From an uncultured Rhodopila sp. (GTDB lineage: Bacteria; Pseudomonadota; Alphaproteobacteria; Acetobacterales; Acetobacteraceae), in contig NZ_CAJATU010000163.1 in NCBI RefSeq assembly GCF_903944925.1, positions 124,001 to 188,000 of the forward strand: a DNA stretch of 64,000 bases, read 5' to 3'. Numbering within the stretch: the first letter of the stretch is position 1; each line of letters begins with the position of its first letter. The translations under genes were made by a program, and so were the position numbers. The notes beneath the pieces were generated by a model. The model saw nothing but the letters and a program-made list of their open reading frames with translations, did not search any database and had not been told where the DNA came from. This document shows positions 36,590 to 44,621 of this stretch, piece by piece.

Positions 36590-38212
36590 TCACCCCGCCC
36601 GTGCATCCTCCTGAATCATATCGGCGGCCTTTTCCGCAATCATGATCGCCGGCGCGTTGGTGTTGCCGGCCACGATCGCCGGCATGATGGACGCATCGGC
36701 CACCCGCAGGCCCGCCAGGCCATGCACCCGCAGCCGCGGGTCGACCACCGCCATTGCGCCCCGGCCCATGCCGCAGGTTCCCACCGGATGCAGGTTGGAG
36801 ACGCCGCGCCGGCGCACGTCCGCCGCGATCTCCTCATCAGTGCGGGTCGCCACGCCCGGAGCGGTTTCCGCCACCATCAGCTTTTGCAGCGCGTGCTGAC
36901 GCGCGATGCTGCGCGCGATACGGACTCCGGCGATCATCGCCCGCATATCATTCTCGCTCCTCAGGAAATTGAACCGGATCTCCGGCGCCGCCAGCGGATC
37001 GGCGTTGCGAAGGCGTACCGTTCCGCGCGCTTCCGGCGCCAGGTGCACCGGGCTGATCGAAATCCCCGGAAACGGATGCGAGACGACAGCTTTCGCGGTG
37101 CGATCCACCGTGCTCCAGGCTGAGATATTCAATTGAAGATCCGGACGCTCCAGACGTTTGTCGCTACGCACCAGCGCGCCGACATACATGCCGTTGCCGG
37201 ACATCGGCCCTGACCGGAACAGGACGTACTGCGCCGCGGCGGCCATCCGGTGCGGCAGGCTGTAGTGCAGCGCGTTCAGCGACAGGTTCCTCGAGATACG
37301 ATAGGTGCAGAAGGTATTGAAATGATCCTGCAGGTTCGATCCGACGCCGGGAACGTCATGCAAAACGTCTATACCCATGTCGGCCAGATGCGCCGCGGGG
37401 CCGATCCCGGACAGTTGCAGCAATTGCGGCGATCCGTAGACGCCGCCTGAAACGATCACCTCGCGGCCGGCGTGTGCGACCTCCGACCCTTTTCGCGTGC
37501 GGAACTCAACCCCGATTGCGCGGCTGCCCTGGAACAATACGCGGGTGGCATGCGCGTTGGTCCGGACGGTCAGGTTCGGGCGCGTCCGGGCTGTGCGCAG
37601 ATAGGCGGCGGCGGTGCTCCAGCGGCGCTTGGCTTTTGTTGTTGTCTGGTAATAGCCGCAACCTTCCTGGCGGGCGCCGTTGAAATCCGGATTGAACGGA
37701 ATCCCGGCCTGCTGGCAGGCTTCCAGCAGGGCCCTGGCGATTTCCCATTCGTATGGCTGGTCGGAGACCCGCAACGGTCCGCCGGAGCCGTGGTATGTGT
37801 CGGCGCCGCGTTCATTGTCCTCGGCCTTGCGAAAATACGGCAGCACGGAGTCGTAGTCCCAGCCTTCATTGCCGAGCTGCCGCCACTGGTCGTAGTCGGC
37901 CGCGTTGCCGCGCATGTAGATCATGCCGTTGATGGAGCTGGTGCCGCCGAGCACCTTGCCGCGCGGCTGGTACATCGTGCGGTGGTTCAGTTCCGCTTCC
38001 GGTTCGCTCTCGAACTTCCAGTTCACCCGCGGATCGACGAAGGTCTTGGCGTAGCCCATCGGGATGTGGATCCAGGGGTTTGAGTCCGCTCCGCCAGCCT
38101 CGAGCAGCAGCACCCGGAAGCGGCCGGATTCGGTCAGCCGGGCGGCCAGTACGCAGCCGGCGGAACCGGCTCCGGTCACGATGTAATCGTAAGTATTCGC
38201 TTCAGCCGCCAC
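36590..38212 (-). CDS. GMC-family FAD oxidoreductase (choline dehydrogenase-like)
   Basis: A 540-residue flavoprotein. The N-terminal FAD motif is [18 protein letters not shown], the GMC signature 1 is [20 protein letters not shown], and signature 2 is [17 protein letters not shown]. The active-site His-Asn pair is visible in [12 protein letters not shown] and the late [16 protein letters not shown] segment. Choline is the best known substrate of close homologues, but the group also includes alcohol and polyol dehydrogenases. The last C-terminal residues end DARAG. It is downstream of a small membrane protein and a fatty acid hydroxylase on the same strand. Confidence 0.92.
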   Translation of the reverse strand: MAAEANTYDYIVTGAGSAGCVLAARLTESGRFRVLLLEAGGADSNPWIHIPMGYAKTFVDPRVNWKFESEPEAELNHRTMYQPRGKVLGGTSSINGMIYMRGNAADYDQWRQLGNEGWDYDSVLPYFRKAEDNERGADTYHGSGGPLRVSDQPYEWEIARALLEACQQAGIPFNPDFNGARQEGCGYYQTTTKAKRRWSTAAAYLRTARTRPNLTVRTNAHATRVLFQGSRAIGVEFRTRKGSEVAHAGREVIVSGGVYGSPQLLQLSGIGPAAHLADMGIDVLHDVPGVGSNLQDHFNTFCTYRISRNLSLNALHYSLPHRMAAAAQYVLFRSGPMSGNGMYVGALVRSDKRLERPDLQLNISAWSTVDRTAKAVVSHPFPGISISPVHLAPEARGTVRLRNADPLAAPEIRFNFLRSENDMRAMIAGVRIARSIARQHALQKLMVAETAPGVATRTDEEIAADVRRRGVSNLHPVGTCGMGRGAMAVVDPRLRVHGLAGLRVADASIMPAIVAGNTNAPAIMIAEKAADMIQEDARAG

Positions 38213-38227
38213 GCCTCACCCCTTGTT

Positions 38228-38413
38228 CTACAGATCGGCTTTCCTGATCCATACGCCGATTGCGGCCGAAACGACCGCCCCGGCCGCCAGCCAGGGCACG
38301 GTATCGGCGTGGAGATCGCGGGCAATAGCCGTCCACAGGACGAAGCTGGCGAGACCGACGACGATCCCGCCGATGAGGCTGGCCTTGCCGATTTTGCCGC
38401 GCGGCTGGCTCAT
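38228..38413 (-). CDS. Small two-helix membrane protein
   Basis: A 61-residue protein with two hydrophobic segments (ASLIGGIVVGLASFVLWTAIA and VPWLAAGAVVSAAIGVWI) and a basic N-terminus. It starts at the ATG at 38413, overlapping the stop of the upstream hydroxylase gene as ATGA. No family recognised. It may be an accessory subunit of the hydroxylase or of the GMC oxidoreductase that follows 16 bases later. Confidence 0.6.
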   Translation of the reverse strand: MSQPRGKIGKASLIGGIVVGLASFVLWTAIARDLHADTVPWLAAGAVVSAAIGVWIRKADL

Positions 38414-39162
38414 TCCGCGGCAACGCCGCTGCGCCGGCGCCTGATGTCGCCGCGGATGGTCTGCGTGTCGTAGCCGTTGAAAATATGTTTCAACAGGCCG
38501 CAACCCAGGTCGGAGGTGCCGAAAAACCAGTCGGCGATCGGATAGGTCAAATTGAAGTTCCGCTCCATCATGATGGCCTGGTCATGGTGCGCAATGTGAT
38601 GCCGGCGGATCGAGTTCACCAGCGGAATGCGCCGGACCAGGCGATCGTCGCGGACGTGGCAGCAATAATGGAACAGCTCGTAGTTCAAGTATAGGCCCAC
38701 ATTGGTGATCAGCAGCAGCCATCCCGCGTTGGGCAGCCCGGCCGCGCCGAGCAGCGCAGCCGGCGGCAGCGACAGCACCATGAAGGCGACCAGCGCATAG
38801 GGCGGGAAGAACACGATGCGGAAGTCGCGGGCGGTGTCGAAGGACGGCTCCACGTCCGTGAAGAACTGATGATGGTTGAGGGTGTGGCGGCTGTAGATGC
38901 CCATCAGCCCCCTGACCGGACGGTGCATGACGTAGCGGTGGATCCACCACTCGAAGACGTTGGAGAGGCAGAAGGCGACGGGGACGACCAGGAACTCGTA
39001 CAATGCCGGATGGGCGATCTGCCTGGCGCAATACCAGATCGCGGCGGCGCCGAGCGTGAAGATCAGGGCGACATGCGCCCATCCGGAATAGGCCGGCGCG
39101 ATGCGGGTCCGGAAATCGGCGCGAAACGCCGCCTGCCGCGGCGATAGCGTTGGTTTGTCCAT
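38410..39162 (-). CDS. Fatty acid hydroxylase / sterol desaturase superfamily protein
   Basis: A 250-residue integral membrane di-iron oxygenase. The histidine clusters are HRYVMH, HTLNHH, HYCCHVRD and HHIAHH, consistent with an eight-histidine diiron site, and about four membrane helices surround them. Substrates in this superfamily include fatty acids, sterols, carotenoids and hopanoid-type lipids. The gene is first in a run hydroxylase-small membrane protein-GMC oxidoreductase, which could process a lipid alcohol to an aldehyde, an inference from order only. Confidence 0.88.
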   Translation of the reverse strand: MDKPTLSPRQAAFRADFRTRIAPAYSGWAHVALIFTLGAAAIWYCARQIAHPALYEFLVVPVAFCLSNVFEWWIHRYVMHRPVRGLMGIYSRHTLNHHQFFTDVEPSFDTARDFRIVFFPPYALVAFMVLSLPPAALLGAAGLPNAGWLLLITNVGLYLNYELFHYCCHVRDDRLVRRIPLVNSIRRHHIAHHDQAIMMERNFNLTYPIADWFFGTSDLGCGLLKHIFNGYDTQTIRGDIRRRRSGVAAE

Positions 39163-39280
39163 GGCCGTGCTCCCTTTGGCGGGATGCTACACATGGCGGG
39201 GCGGAGACGAAAGAGTCCCGGCGAGGCTTCGAGCGGTCGGCCGCCGCCGCCAATACATGTGCTCCGCCCTGCATTGCCGG

Positions 39281-39336
39281 TTGACAACCCTTATGCTCAG
39301 CCCCAGCATATGGTCAGTTATACTCACCCGGAGCAT
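39281..39336 (+). promoter_or_regulatory. Candidate nadB promoter and tandem operator
   Basis: A perfect TTGACA at 39281-39286 is followed by two near-palindromes of form ATGCTC-N5-GAGCAT. Site 1 (39293-39309) reads ATGCTC-N5-CAGCAT and site 2 (39320-39336) ATACTC-N5-GAGCAT, one mismatch each. Their centres are 27 bases apart, about 60-70 bases before the nadB start. The position overlaps the probable core promoter, as expected for a repressor. NAD-biosynthesis repressors such as NadQ are the obvious candidates, but their site was not compared. Confidence 0.6.
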
Positions 39337-39379
39337 ATTGATCATCGCTCGCGGGACGATTGGACAGGATGGACGCCCC

Positions 39380-40921
39380 ATGATGATAGACATAAGCGCC
39401 ATCGGCCGGGCGCCGGTGATCGTCGGCGGTGGCATCGCCGGATTGATGACCGCGCTGCGCCTGGCACCGATGCCGACAATCGTTCTCGCCAAGGCTCCGT
39501 TGCAGACCGAGGCGTCGAGCGCCTGGGCGCAGGGCGGCATTGCCGCTGCCATCGGGCCTGACGATGATCCGGCGCTGCATCTCGCGGACACGCTCGCCGC
39601 CGGCGACGGGCTTTGCGATCCACACGTGGCCGGCCGGGTCACCGCAGCCGGTCCGGCGGCCATCGAGATGCTGCTGCGATACGGCGTACGCTTTGACCGC
39701 GATTCCGCCGGAGCGCTGCAGTTGGGTCTGGAGGCGGCGCACAGCCGCCGCCGCATTGTCCATGCGAGCGGCGACGGGGCAGGCAGGGAGATCATGCGGG
39801 CGCTTGTGGCCGCGGTGCGGGAGACGCCCTCGATCCGCGTCCTGGAGGGCTTCGACGCACGCCGCCTGATGGTCACGGACGGCATGGTCAGCGGTGTGCT
39901 TGCGGAATCCTCGACCCGTCAATGGCTGCTGCCGACCAGCCGTGTCGTCCTGGCGACTGGCGGCGTGGGCGGTTTGTTTCTCGACACCACCAACCCGGGC
40001 GGATCGTTCGGCCAGGGGCTTGCGTTAGCGGCTCGGGCCGGGGCCGCCTTGGTGGACATGGAATTTGTTCAGTTCCATCCGACCGCCCTCGATACCGGAG
40101 GTCATCCTCTCGGGCTGGTCAGCGAGGCGGTGCGTGGCGAGGGAGCGACGCTGATCGACGAGACCGGGATGCGTTTTATGGCCGGCCTGCCGGGCGGCGA
40201 GCTTGCTGCGCGCGATATCGTTGCGCGCGCGGTGTGGCGGCATCTGGCGGCCGGTCATCGCGTGTATCTGGATGCCCGTGCCGCGCTCGGCTTGAACTTC
40301 GCCGCGCACTTCCCGGCCATCGCGGCGGCCTGTTTAACGGCTGGCATCGATCCGGCACGACAACCGATTCCGATACGTCCGGCCGCTCATTACCACATGG
40401 GGGGCATCTCCGTGGATCGGCACGGGCGCAGCACGCTGCCCGGTCTTTGGGCGTGCGGCGAAGTCGCCGGCACCGGCCTGCACGGCGCCAATCGTCTCGC
40501 CAGCAACTCGCTTTTGGAGGCGGTTGTCAGCGCGGTATCGGCGGCTGCCAGCGTCGCGGGGGCACCGGCCGGACAGGATTGCCGCGAGGTCGCGATGACG
40601 CTTCCCCCGCCCGCCGATCCCGTGCCGATCCGGCCGATCCTGTCGCGGGCAGCCGGCGTGGTGCGCACGTACGACGGCTTGGCGGCTTCGATCGGATCGC
40701 TGTTGCCTCTGGTTGAATCAACCGATCCCGCAGCGGACCCGGCGCTCGTCGCGCTGCTGATCGCCGTCGCGGCGTTGCGCCGATGCGAAAGCCGGGGCGG
40801 TCATTTCCGGAGCGATTTCCCGGCATCCGATGCGGCCTTCCGGCAGCGGCTTACCATGACCCTGGATAACACGTTGCACGCGGCGCGAGAGATCGCGAGC
40901 AGTGATTGTTGCTACGCTTAA
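39380..40921 (+). CDS. nadB: L-aspartate oxidase
   Basis: FAD enzyme making iminoaspartate in the first step of de novo NAD synthesis. It has 513 residues. The N-terminal VIVGGGIAGLMTAL binds FAD, EASSAWAQGGIAAAI is the family signature, the active-site Arg region is RPAAHYHMGGI, and NRLASNSLLEAVV is another conserved block. The ATG at 39380 follows the tandem operator region. The usual partners nadA and nadC are not adjacent. Confidence 0.95.
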   Translation: MMIDISAIGRAPVIVGGGIAGLMTALRLAPMPTIVLAKAPLQTEASSAWAQGGIAAAIGPDDDPALHLADTLAAGDGLCDPHVAGRVTAAGPAAIEMLLRYGVRFDRDSAGALQLGLEAAHSRRRIVHASGDGAGREIMRALVAAVRETPSIRVLEGFDARRLMVTDGMVSGVLAESSTRQWLLPTSRVVLATGGVGGLFLDTTNPGGSFGQGLALAARAGAALVDMEFVQFHPTALDTGGHPLGLVSEAVRGEGATLIDETGMRFMAGLPGGELAARDIVARAVWRHLAAGHRVYLDARAALGLNFAAHFPAIAAACLTAGIDPARQPIPIRPAAHYHMGGISVDRHGRSTLPGLWACGEVAGTGLHGANRLASNSLLEAVVSAVSAAASVAGAPAGQDCREVAMTLPPPADPVPIRPILSRAAGVVRTYDGLAASIGSLLPLVESTDPAADPALVALLIAVAALRRCESRGGHFRSDFPASDAAFRQRLTMTLDNTLHAAREIASSDCCYA

Positions 40922-41844
40922 GCGCGAACATTGCCGCCAGAGCCTCCCGCAAAGCCGGATCGCTACGATCAGGAGACGACCGGCGGGTCCGGGTGGAAAG
41001 CCGTTCCAATAACGAAACCGCGCCGCATTCGGGTTTCCGCCTCATTGCCTTCAGGCGTCGTCGGGTCGGAGGGTCTGCCAGATGCCAAGGTGTTTAATTT
41101 CATCAATGGTTTGTGATACTCCCGGCGGAGCGAAATGCCAAAGATGCCGGCTTGCGGCCCCCAGGCGATGCGGGAACAAGGCGACGGCGGGCGGCTTGAG
41201 AGCGGTACCGTTGGAAGTCGGGTAGCCGAACCCGCCGGGAGGTCGCATGACAGCATCGCGTTGGCTTAGAAAAAGTCTAAATGCGGTTTTGCTCGGAACT
41301 TTCGGAAAGTCGGAACTCTCACTCTCTGTTTGACTTTGCCTGTCGCAGCAGACCAGTCAAGCCGACCGGCATATGCGGCAAGTGGCCCGGACAATTGTGA
41401 CGCGGTATAATGACATCACGGAGACACTGACGCCCTAAATGCTCTCCATCTACCAGGCGCGATGACTTCAACCCGGTTGGCAAACGCGAAGACGCCGGCA
41501 AATGGGCGCGGTGCCGCGGCCAGGCTTGGTTTTCACCAGGCCTATGCACCCGGGTTTCCGCCCGGCCAAGCCAATGCCTTCCCTATGAAAAGTTTGCCCT
41601 ACCCTCGGGGTGTGTCGCGCATGTGCTGCGCATCCCGCACGCCGATGCCTGGTACCCGGCGCAGGATGAGTTACGCGCCATCGGCTACACGACAGGCGAT
41701 CCGCCATCTGCGCTGCCGACCCTCGGCGGCAGCGCGTTTCCGGGGCTGAGCGATCGCAGCGGCCCGGAAGCATCCCGCCGAGCCGGTGAAATCCTCCCGG
41801 CCCCGAATCCCCGGCCCTGACCAGCGAACGCAGTTCCCGGGCGA
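40922..41844. other. 923-base gene-poor convergent region
   Basis: Lies between the convergent nadB and dksA genes. A frame without a normal start is open from 41431 to 41820 and includes YEKFALPSGC, HADAWYPAQDELRAIGY and TTGDPPSALPTLGG. These look protein-like, and a decayed gene is possible. No promoter, repeat copy or transposase gene was recognised in the rest. Confidence 0.4.
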
Positions 41845-42261
41845 TCAGTCGTCGCGGTGCACCCGCTCCATCCGCTCGTGCCGCTCCTGCGCCTCGATCG
41901 ACATGGTGGCGATCGGCCGAGCCTCCAGCCGGCGGATGCCGATTGGTTCGTCAGTCTCCTCGCAGTACCCGTAGGTGCCGACTTCGATGCGCACCAGCGC
42001 CTGGTCGATCTTGGAAATCAGTTTGCGCGCCCGGTCACGGGTGCGGAGCTCCAGCGCGCGGTCGGTTTCGACGCTGGCCCGGTCGGTGATGTCGGCCTCA
42101 TGGATGCCGCCCTGCGACAGGCTGGCCAAGGTTCCATCCGCCTCCCGCAGCAGATCGGCACGCCAGCGCAGCAGTTTCTGGCGGAAATACTCGACCTGGA
42201 CGGGGTTCATGAACTCCTCATCCTCACTGGGGCGATAATCAGGGGGTAGAGACGTCATCAT
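41845..42261 (-). CDS. dksA: RNA polymerase-binding transcription factor DksA (alphaproteobacterial type)
   Basis: A 138-residue coiled-coil factor that acts with ppGpp in the secondary channel of RNA polymerase. The coiled-coil tip region includes DITDRASVETDRALELRTRDR, with the conserved Asp and Ala of the tip. The zinc-finger region GTYGYCEETDEPIGI...ARPIATMS has just one of the four cysteines of the classical C4 finger, the normal state in many alphaproteobacteria. The start at 42261 (Met-Met) follows AGGAAG. A longer frame upstream to 42543 lacks family similarity. Confidence 0.93.
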   Translation of the reverse strand: MMTSLPPDYRPSEDEEFMNPVQVEYFRQKLLRWRADLLREADGTLASLSQGGIHEADITDRASVETDRALELRTRDRARKLISKIDQALVRIEVGTYGYCEETDEPIGIRRLEARPIATMSIEAQERHERMERVHRDD

Positions 42262-42517
42262 TCTGATATGCTTCCTGGTTATCCGTCCGCGCGAGCCTTT
42301 TAGTTGCGACCGAAGGCCGAGCGCCCGGCCCATTTCGGGTAGGGAACGCGCGGGCTTATAGCCGCCCGGTCTCATCGCGCCAAGAGCGCGCGCGAAAACG
42401 TCAGACCGTTGAAATGAAACTCTTAGCGAGGCGCAGGGAGGTTTTCCAAAGGCTTTCTGCGCCGCATCCCTTTTTGTGGCCGCCTCCCCGGCGTCATGCC
42501 CGGCATCCCATGCCCAC

Positions 42518-42593
42518 CGGCAAAATCTGCCGCCTTGCAGCACGCGCCAAAGCCGCCGAACGCCTCGCTTCAGGCGCTGGCACGCGAATTGCG
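42518..42593 (+). promoter_or_regulatory. Sigma-54 promoter and upstream palindrome of flgI
   Basis: TGGCACG at 42578-42584, four bases, then TTGCG at 42589-42593 give an almost exact sigma-54 -24/-12 promoter (consensus TGGCAC-N5-TTGCW; only the final base departs), with the predicted start near 42604, about 48 bases before flgI. A perfect palindrome CGGCA-N5-TGCCG at 42518-42532, centred about 80 bases upstream of that start, is a plausible activator site such as the ftr sites bound by FlbD. A FlbD-like activator is encoded at 53015 in this window. Confidence 0.7.
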
Positions 42594-42651
42594 AAACCGT
42601 CTGCGGCCAGTCTCCAGGGGGAGACGCCGCCGGCTTCTTCAGGATGAATGC

Positions 42652-43758
42652 GTGCGCAAAATGCGCCTGGTCTTCGGTGTTTGCCTGATCCTCTCACTCT
42701 GCCTCGCAGGTGCAGCAAGCGCGGACGTCCGGATCAAGGACATCGCCGACGTCGAAGGCGTCCGCGAAAACCAGTTGGTCGGCTACGGCCTCGTCGTCGG
42801 CCTGAACGGCACCGGAGACAAACTTAACAACAATGTATTTACCCGCGAATCGCTCATCGGCATGCTGGAACGGCTCGGTGTGAACACCCGCGACCAGGTC
42901 GCCGCGCTGTCCACTAAGAACGTCGCCGCCGTCATGGTCACCGCCGAGTTGCCCGCCTTCGCACGCTCCGGCAGCCGCATCGATATCGCCGTCTCGGCGC
43001 TGGGCGACGCCACCAACCTGACCGGCGGCACGCTGCTGGTCACCCCGCTGCTGGCCGCGGACGGGGAGGTCTACGCCGTCGGCCAGGGCGCGCTGTCCAC
43101 CGGCGCCATCGCGGCGCGCGGGGCGGCCAGTTCGGTGACGCGCGGGGTGCCGACATCCGGGCGCATCAGCAACGGGGCGACTGTGGAAAAGGAAATTCCG
43201 TTCCGCCTCGACAAGGGCGGCGGCCTGCGGCTGGGGCTGCGCAACCCCGACCTGACCACCGCCCAGCGCATCAGCGCCGTAATCAACCGCGCGCTCGGAC
43301 ACGTCGCGCGGACAACCGATCCGCGGACGGTGCAGCTCGACCTGTCCAATCGCGACCCGATCGAGACATTGGGCATCATCGAGAACCTGCGGGTGGAGCC
43401 GGACAACGCCGCGATCGTCATTATCGACGAAGCGAGCGGCACGATTGTGATGGGCGCCAATGTGCGGATCAGCACGGTGGCGATCGCGCAAGGCAACCTG
43501 ACGATCAAGGTGACCGAGACGCCGGAGGTCAGCCAGCCGGGGACCTTCCTCACCGGGCGGACTGAAACCGTGCCGCGGACGTCGATCCAGGTGGATGACC
43601 AGCACGACCGCAAGCTGGGCATCCTGAACACCGGGGTGACGTTGCGCGACCTGGTAGCCAGCCTGAACGCGCTTGGTGTCGGCCCGCGCGACCTGATCAG
43701 CATCCTGCAGTCGATCAAGGCGGCGGGCGCGCTCCAGGCGGACTTGCAGGTGCGCTGA
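42652..43758 (+). CDS. flgI: Flagellar P-ring protein FlgI
   Basis: Forms the peptidoglycan-level bushing of the flagellar rod. It has 368 residues from a GTG at 42652 (AGGAT about 9 bases upstream); an ATG at 42661 is an alternative. A signal peptide (LVFGVCLILSLCLAGAASA) is followed by DVRIKDIADVEGVRENQLVGYGLVVGL, the canonical FlgI start. The C-terminal GDLISILQ-like segment (PRDLISILQSIKAAGALQADL) is present. A sigma-54 promoter lies 60-75 bases upstream. It overlaps flgJ by one base. Confidence 0.95.
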   Translation: MRKMRLVFGVCLILSLCLAGAASADVRIKDIADVEGVRENQLVGYGLVVGLNGTGDKLNNNVFTRESLIGMLERLGVNTRDQVAALSTKNVAAVMVTAELPAFARSGSRIDIAVSALGDATNLTGGTLLVTPLLAADGEVYAVGQGALSTGAIAARGAASSVTRGVPTSGRISNGATVEKEIPFRLDKGGGLRLGLRNPDLTTAQRISAVINRALGHVARTTDPRTVQLDLSNRDPIETLGIIENLRVEPDNAAIVIIDEASGTIVMGANVRISTVAIAQGNLTIKVTETPEVSQPGTFLTGRTETVPRTSIQVDDQHDRKLGILNTGVTLRDLVASLNALGVGPRDLISILQSIKAAGALQADLQVR

Positions 43759-44078
43759 TGACGAAGCTGTCGCTGCCGCCGGTGCTGCCCTCGCCCGCAA
43801 CGGCGCCGCCGTCGCGGCCGGCGGTGCCAGCCGAACCGGCGAAGGTGGCCAAGGCGGCGCAGGATTTCGAGGCGATGGCCATCGGCGAGCTGCTGAAGCC
43901 GATGTTCGACACGGTCGATACGTCGAAGGGCTTGGTCGGCGGCGGCTCGGGGGAGGAGGCGTGGCGGCCGATGCTGGTGCAGGAGATCGCGAAACAAATC
44001 GCGGCGCATGGCGGGCTGGGTCTGGCGAAGCCGGTGTATGACGCGATGCTGCGGATGCAGGAGACCAAGGGGCAATGA
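43758..44078 (+). CDS. flgJ: Rod-binding protein FlgJ (N-terminal domain only)
   Basis: A 106-residue protein equal to the rod-binding domain of FlgJ (AAQDFEAMAIGELLKPMFDTVDTS, GGGSGEEAWRPMLVQEIAKQIAAHGGLGLA). The muramidase domain of enteric FlgJ is absent, as in many alphaproteobacteria that use a separate lytic enzyme. Coupled to flgI by TGATG and to the next gene by ATGA. Confidence 0.88.
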   Translation: MTKLSLPPVLPSPATAPPSRPAVPAEPAKVAKAAQDFEAMAIGELLKPMFDTVDTSKGLVGGGSGEEAWRPMLVQEIAKQIAAHGGLGLAKPVYDAMLRMQETKGQ

Positions 44079-44431
44079 GCCGGGATGTCGTGGAACGCCT
44101 TGCCGAAGTGCTGGCCCGGGAAAATGCCGCGCTGAAACGGATGGATTTTCCCTCCGCGGTCGCACTGGTTCCGGCGAAGGAGGCGGCGCTGGCTGAGATG
44201 GCTCGCGACGCGTCGCCAGCCGCCATGCGGTCCGCGGCGCTCCAGGTCCTGGCGGGACTGGCGGAGGAGAATCGGGTGCTGCTGGAACGGGCGATCGAGG
44301 TGCAGACCCGCATCGTCCGCATGGTTGCGCAAGCGATCGCGCCGCCGCGGCAGGGCGCGCGATACAAGCGGCCGAATGAATGGAAGACCTCGCAGCGGAC
44401 GATGGCGCTGGCGGTGTCGAAAAGCGTCTGA
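44075..44431 (+). CDS. Small helical flagellar protein, probable FlgN-type chaperone
   Basis: A 118-residue, mostly alpha-helical protein with heptad-like patterning (VVERLAEVLARENAALKRMD, AALQVLAGLAEENRVLLERAI). Position directly after flgI-flgJ and the helical hook-associated chaperone pattern suggest FlgN, which binds FlgK/FlgL before export. The sequence identity is too low to be certain. Confidence 0.55.
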   Translation: MSRDVVERLAEVLARENAALKRMDFPSAVALVPAKEAALAEMARDASPAAMRSAALQVLAGLAEENRVLLERAIEVQTRIVRMVAQAIAPPRQGARYKRPNEWKTSQRTMALAVSKSV

Positions 44432-44444
44432 CGCGCCCTCCCGT

Positions 44445-44553
44445 GTCATGGCCGGATTTATTCCGGCCATCCACGACTTGCGGTGCCGGTTGAGGCAAAG
44501 TCGTGGATTGCCGGGACAACCCTCCCTCGCGTGCTCGGTCGCCCGGTCATGAC
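44445..44553 (-). repeat. Three-hairpin intergenic repeat, variant copy 3 (inverted)
   Basis: In reverse complement it follows the 84-bp family over about 75 bases, including the conserved core TTTGCCTCAACCGGCACCGC flanked by ATCCACGAC and GTCGTGGAT, then a hairpin of ATGGCCGG arms. The other end is altered, so the unit is about 109 bases, still ending in CATGAC. It lies after the flgI operon. Confidence 0.75.
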
Positions 44554-44621
44554 ACGATGGGACGTGCCGACGGCTTCCCGGTTAGGTTAGCGCCTGTGCG
44601 GACAAGCCGCCGAGAATCCGG

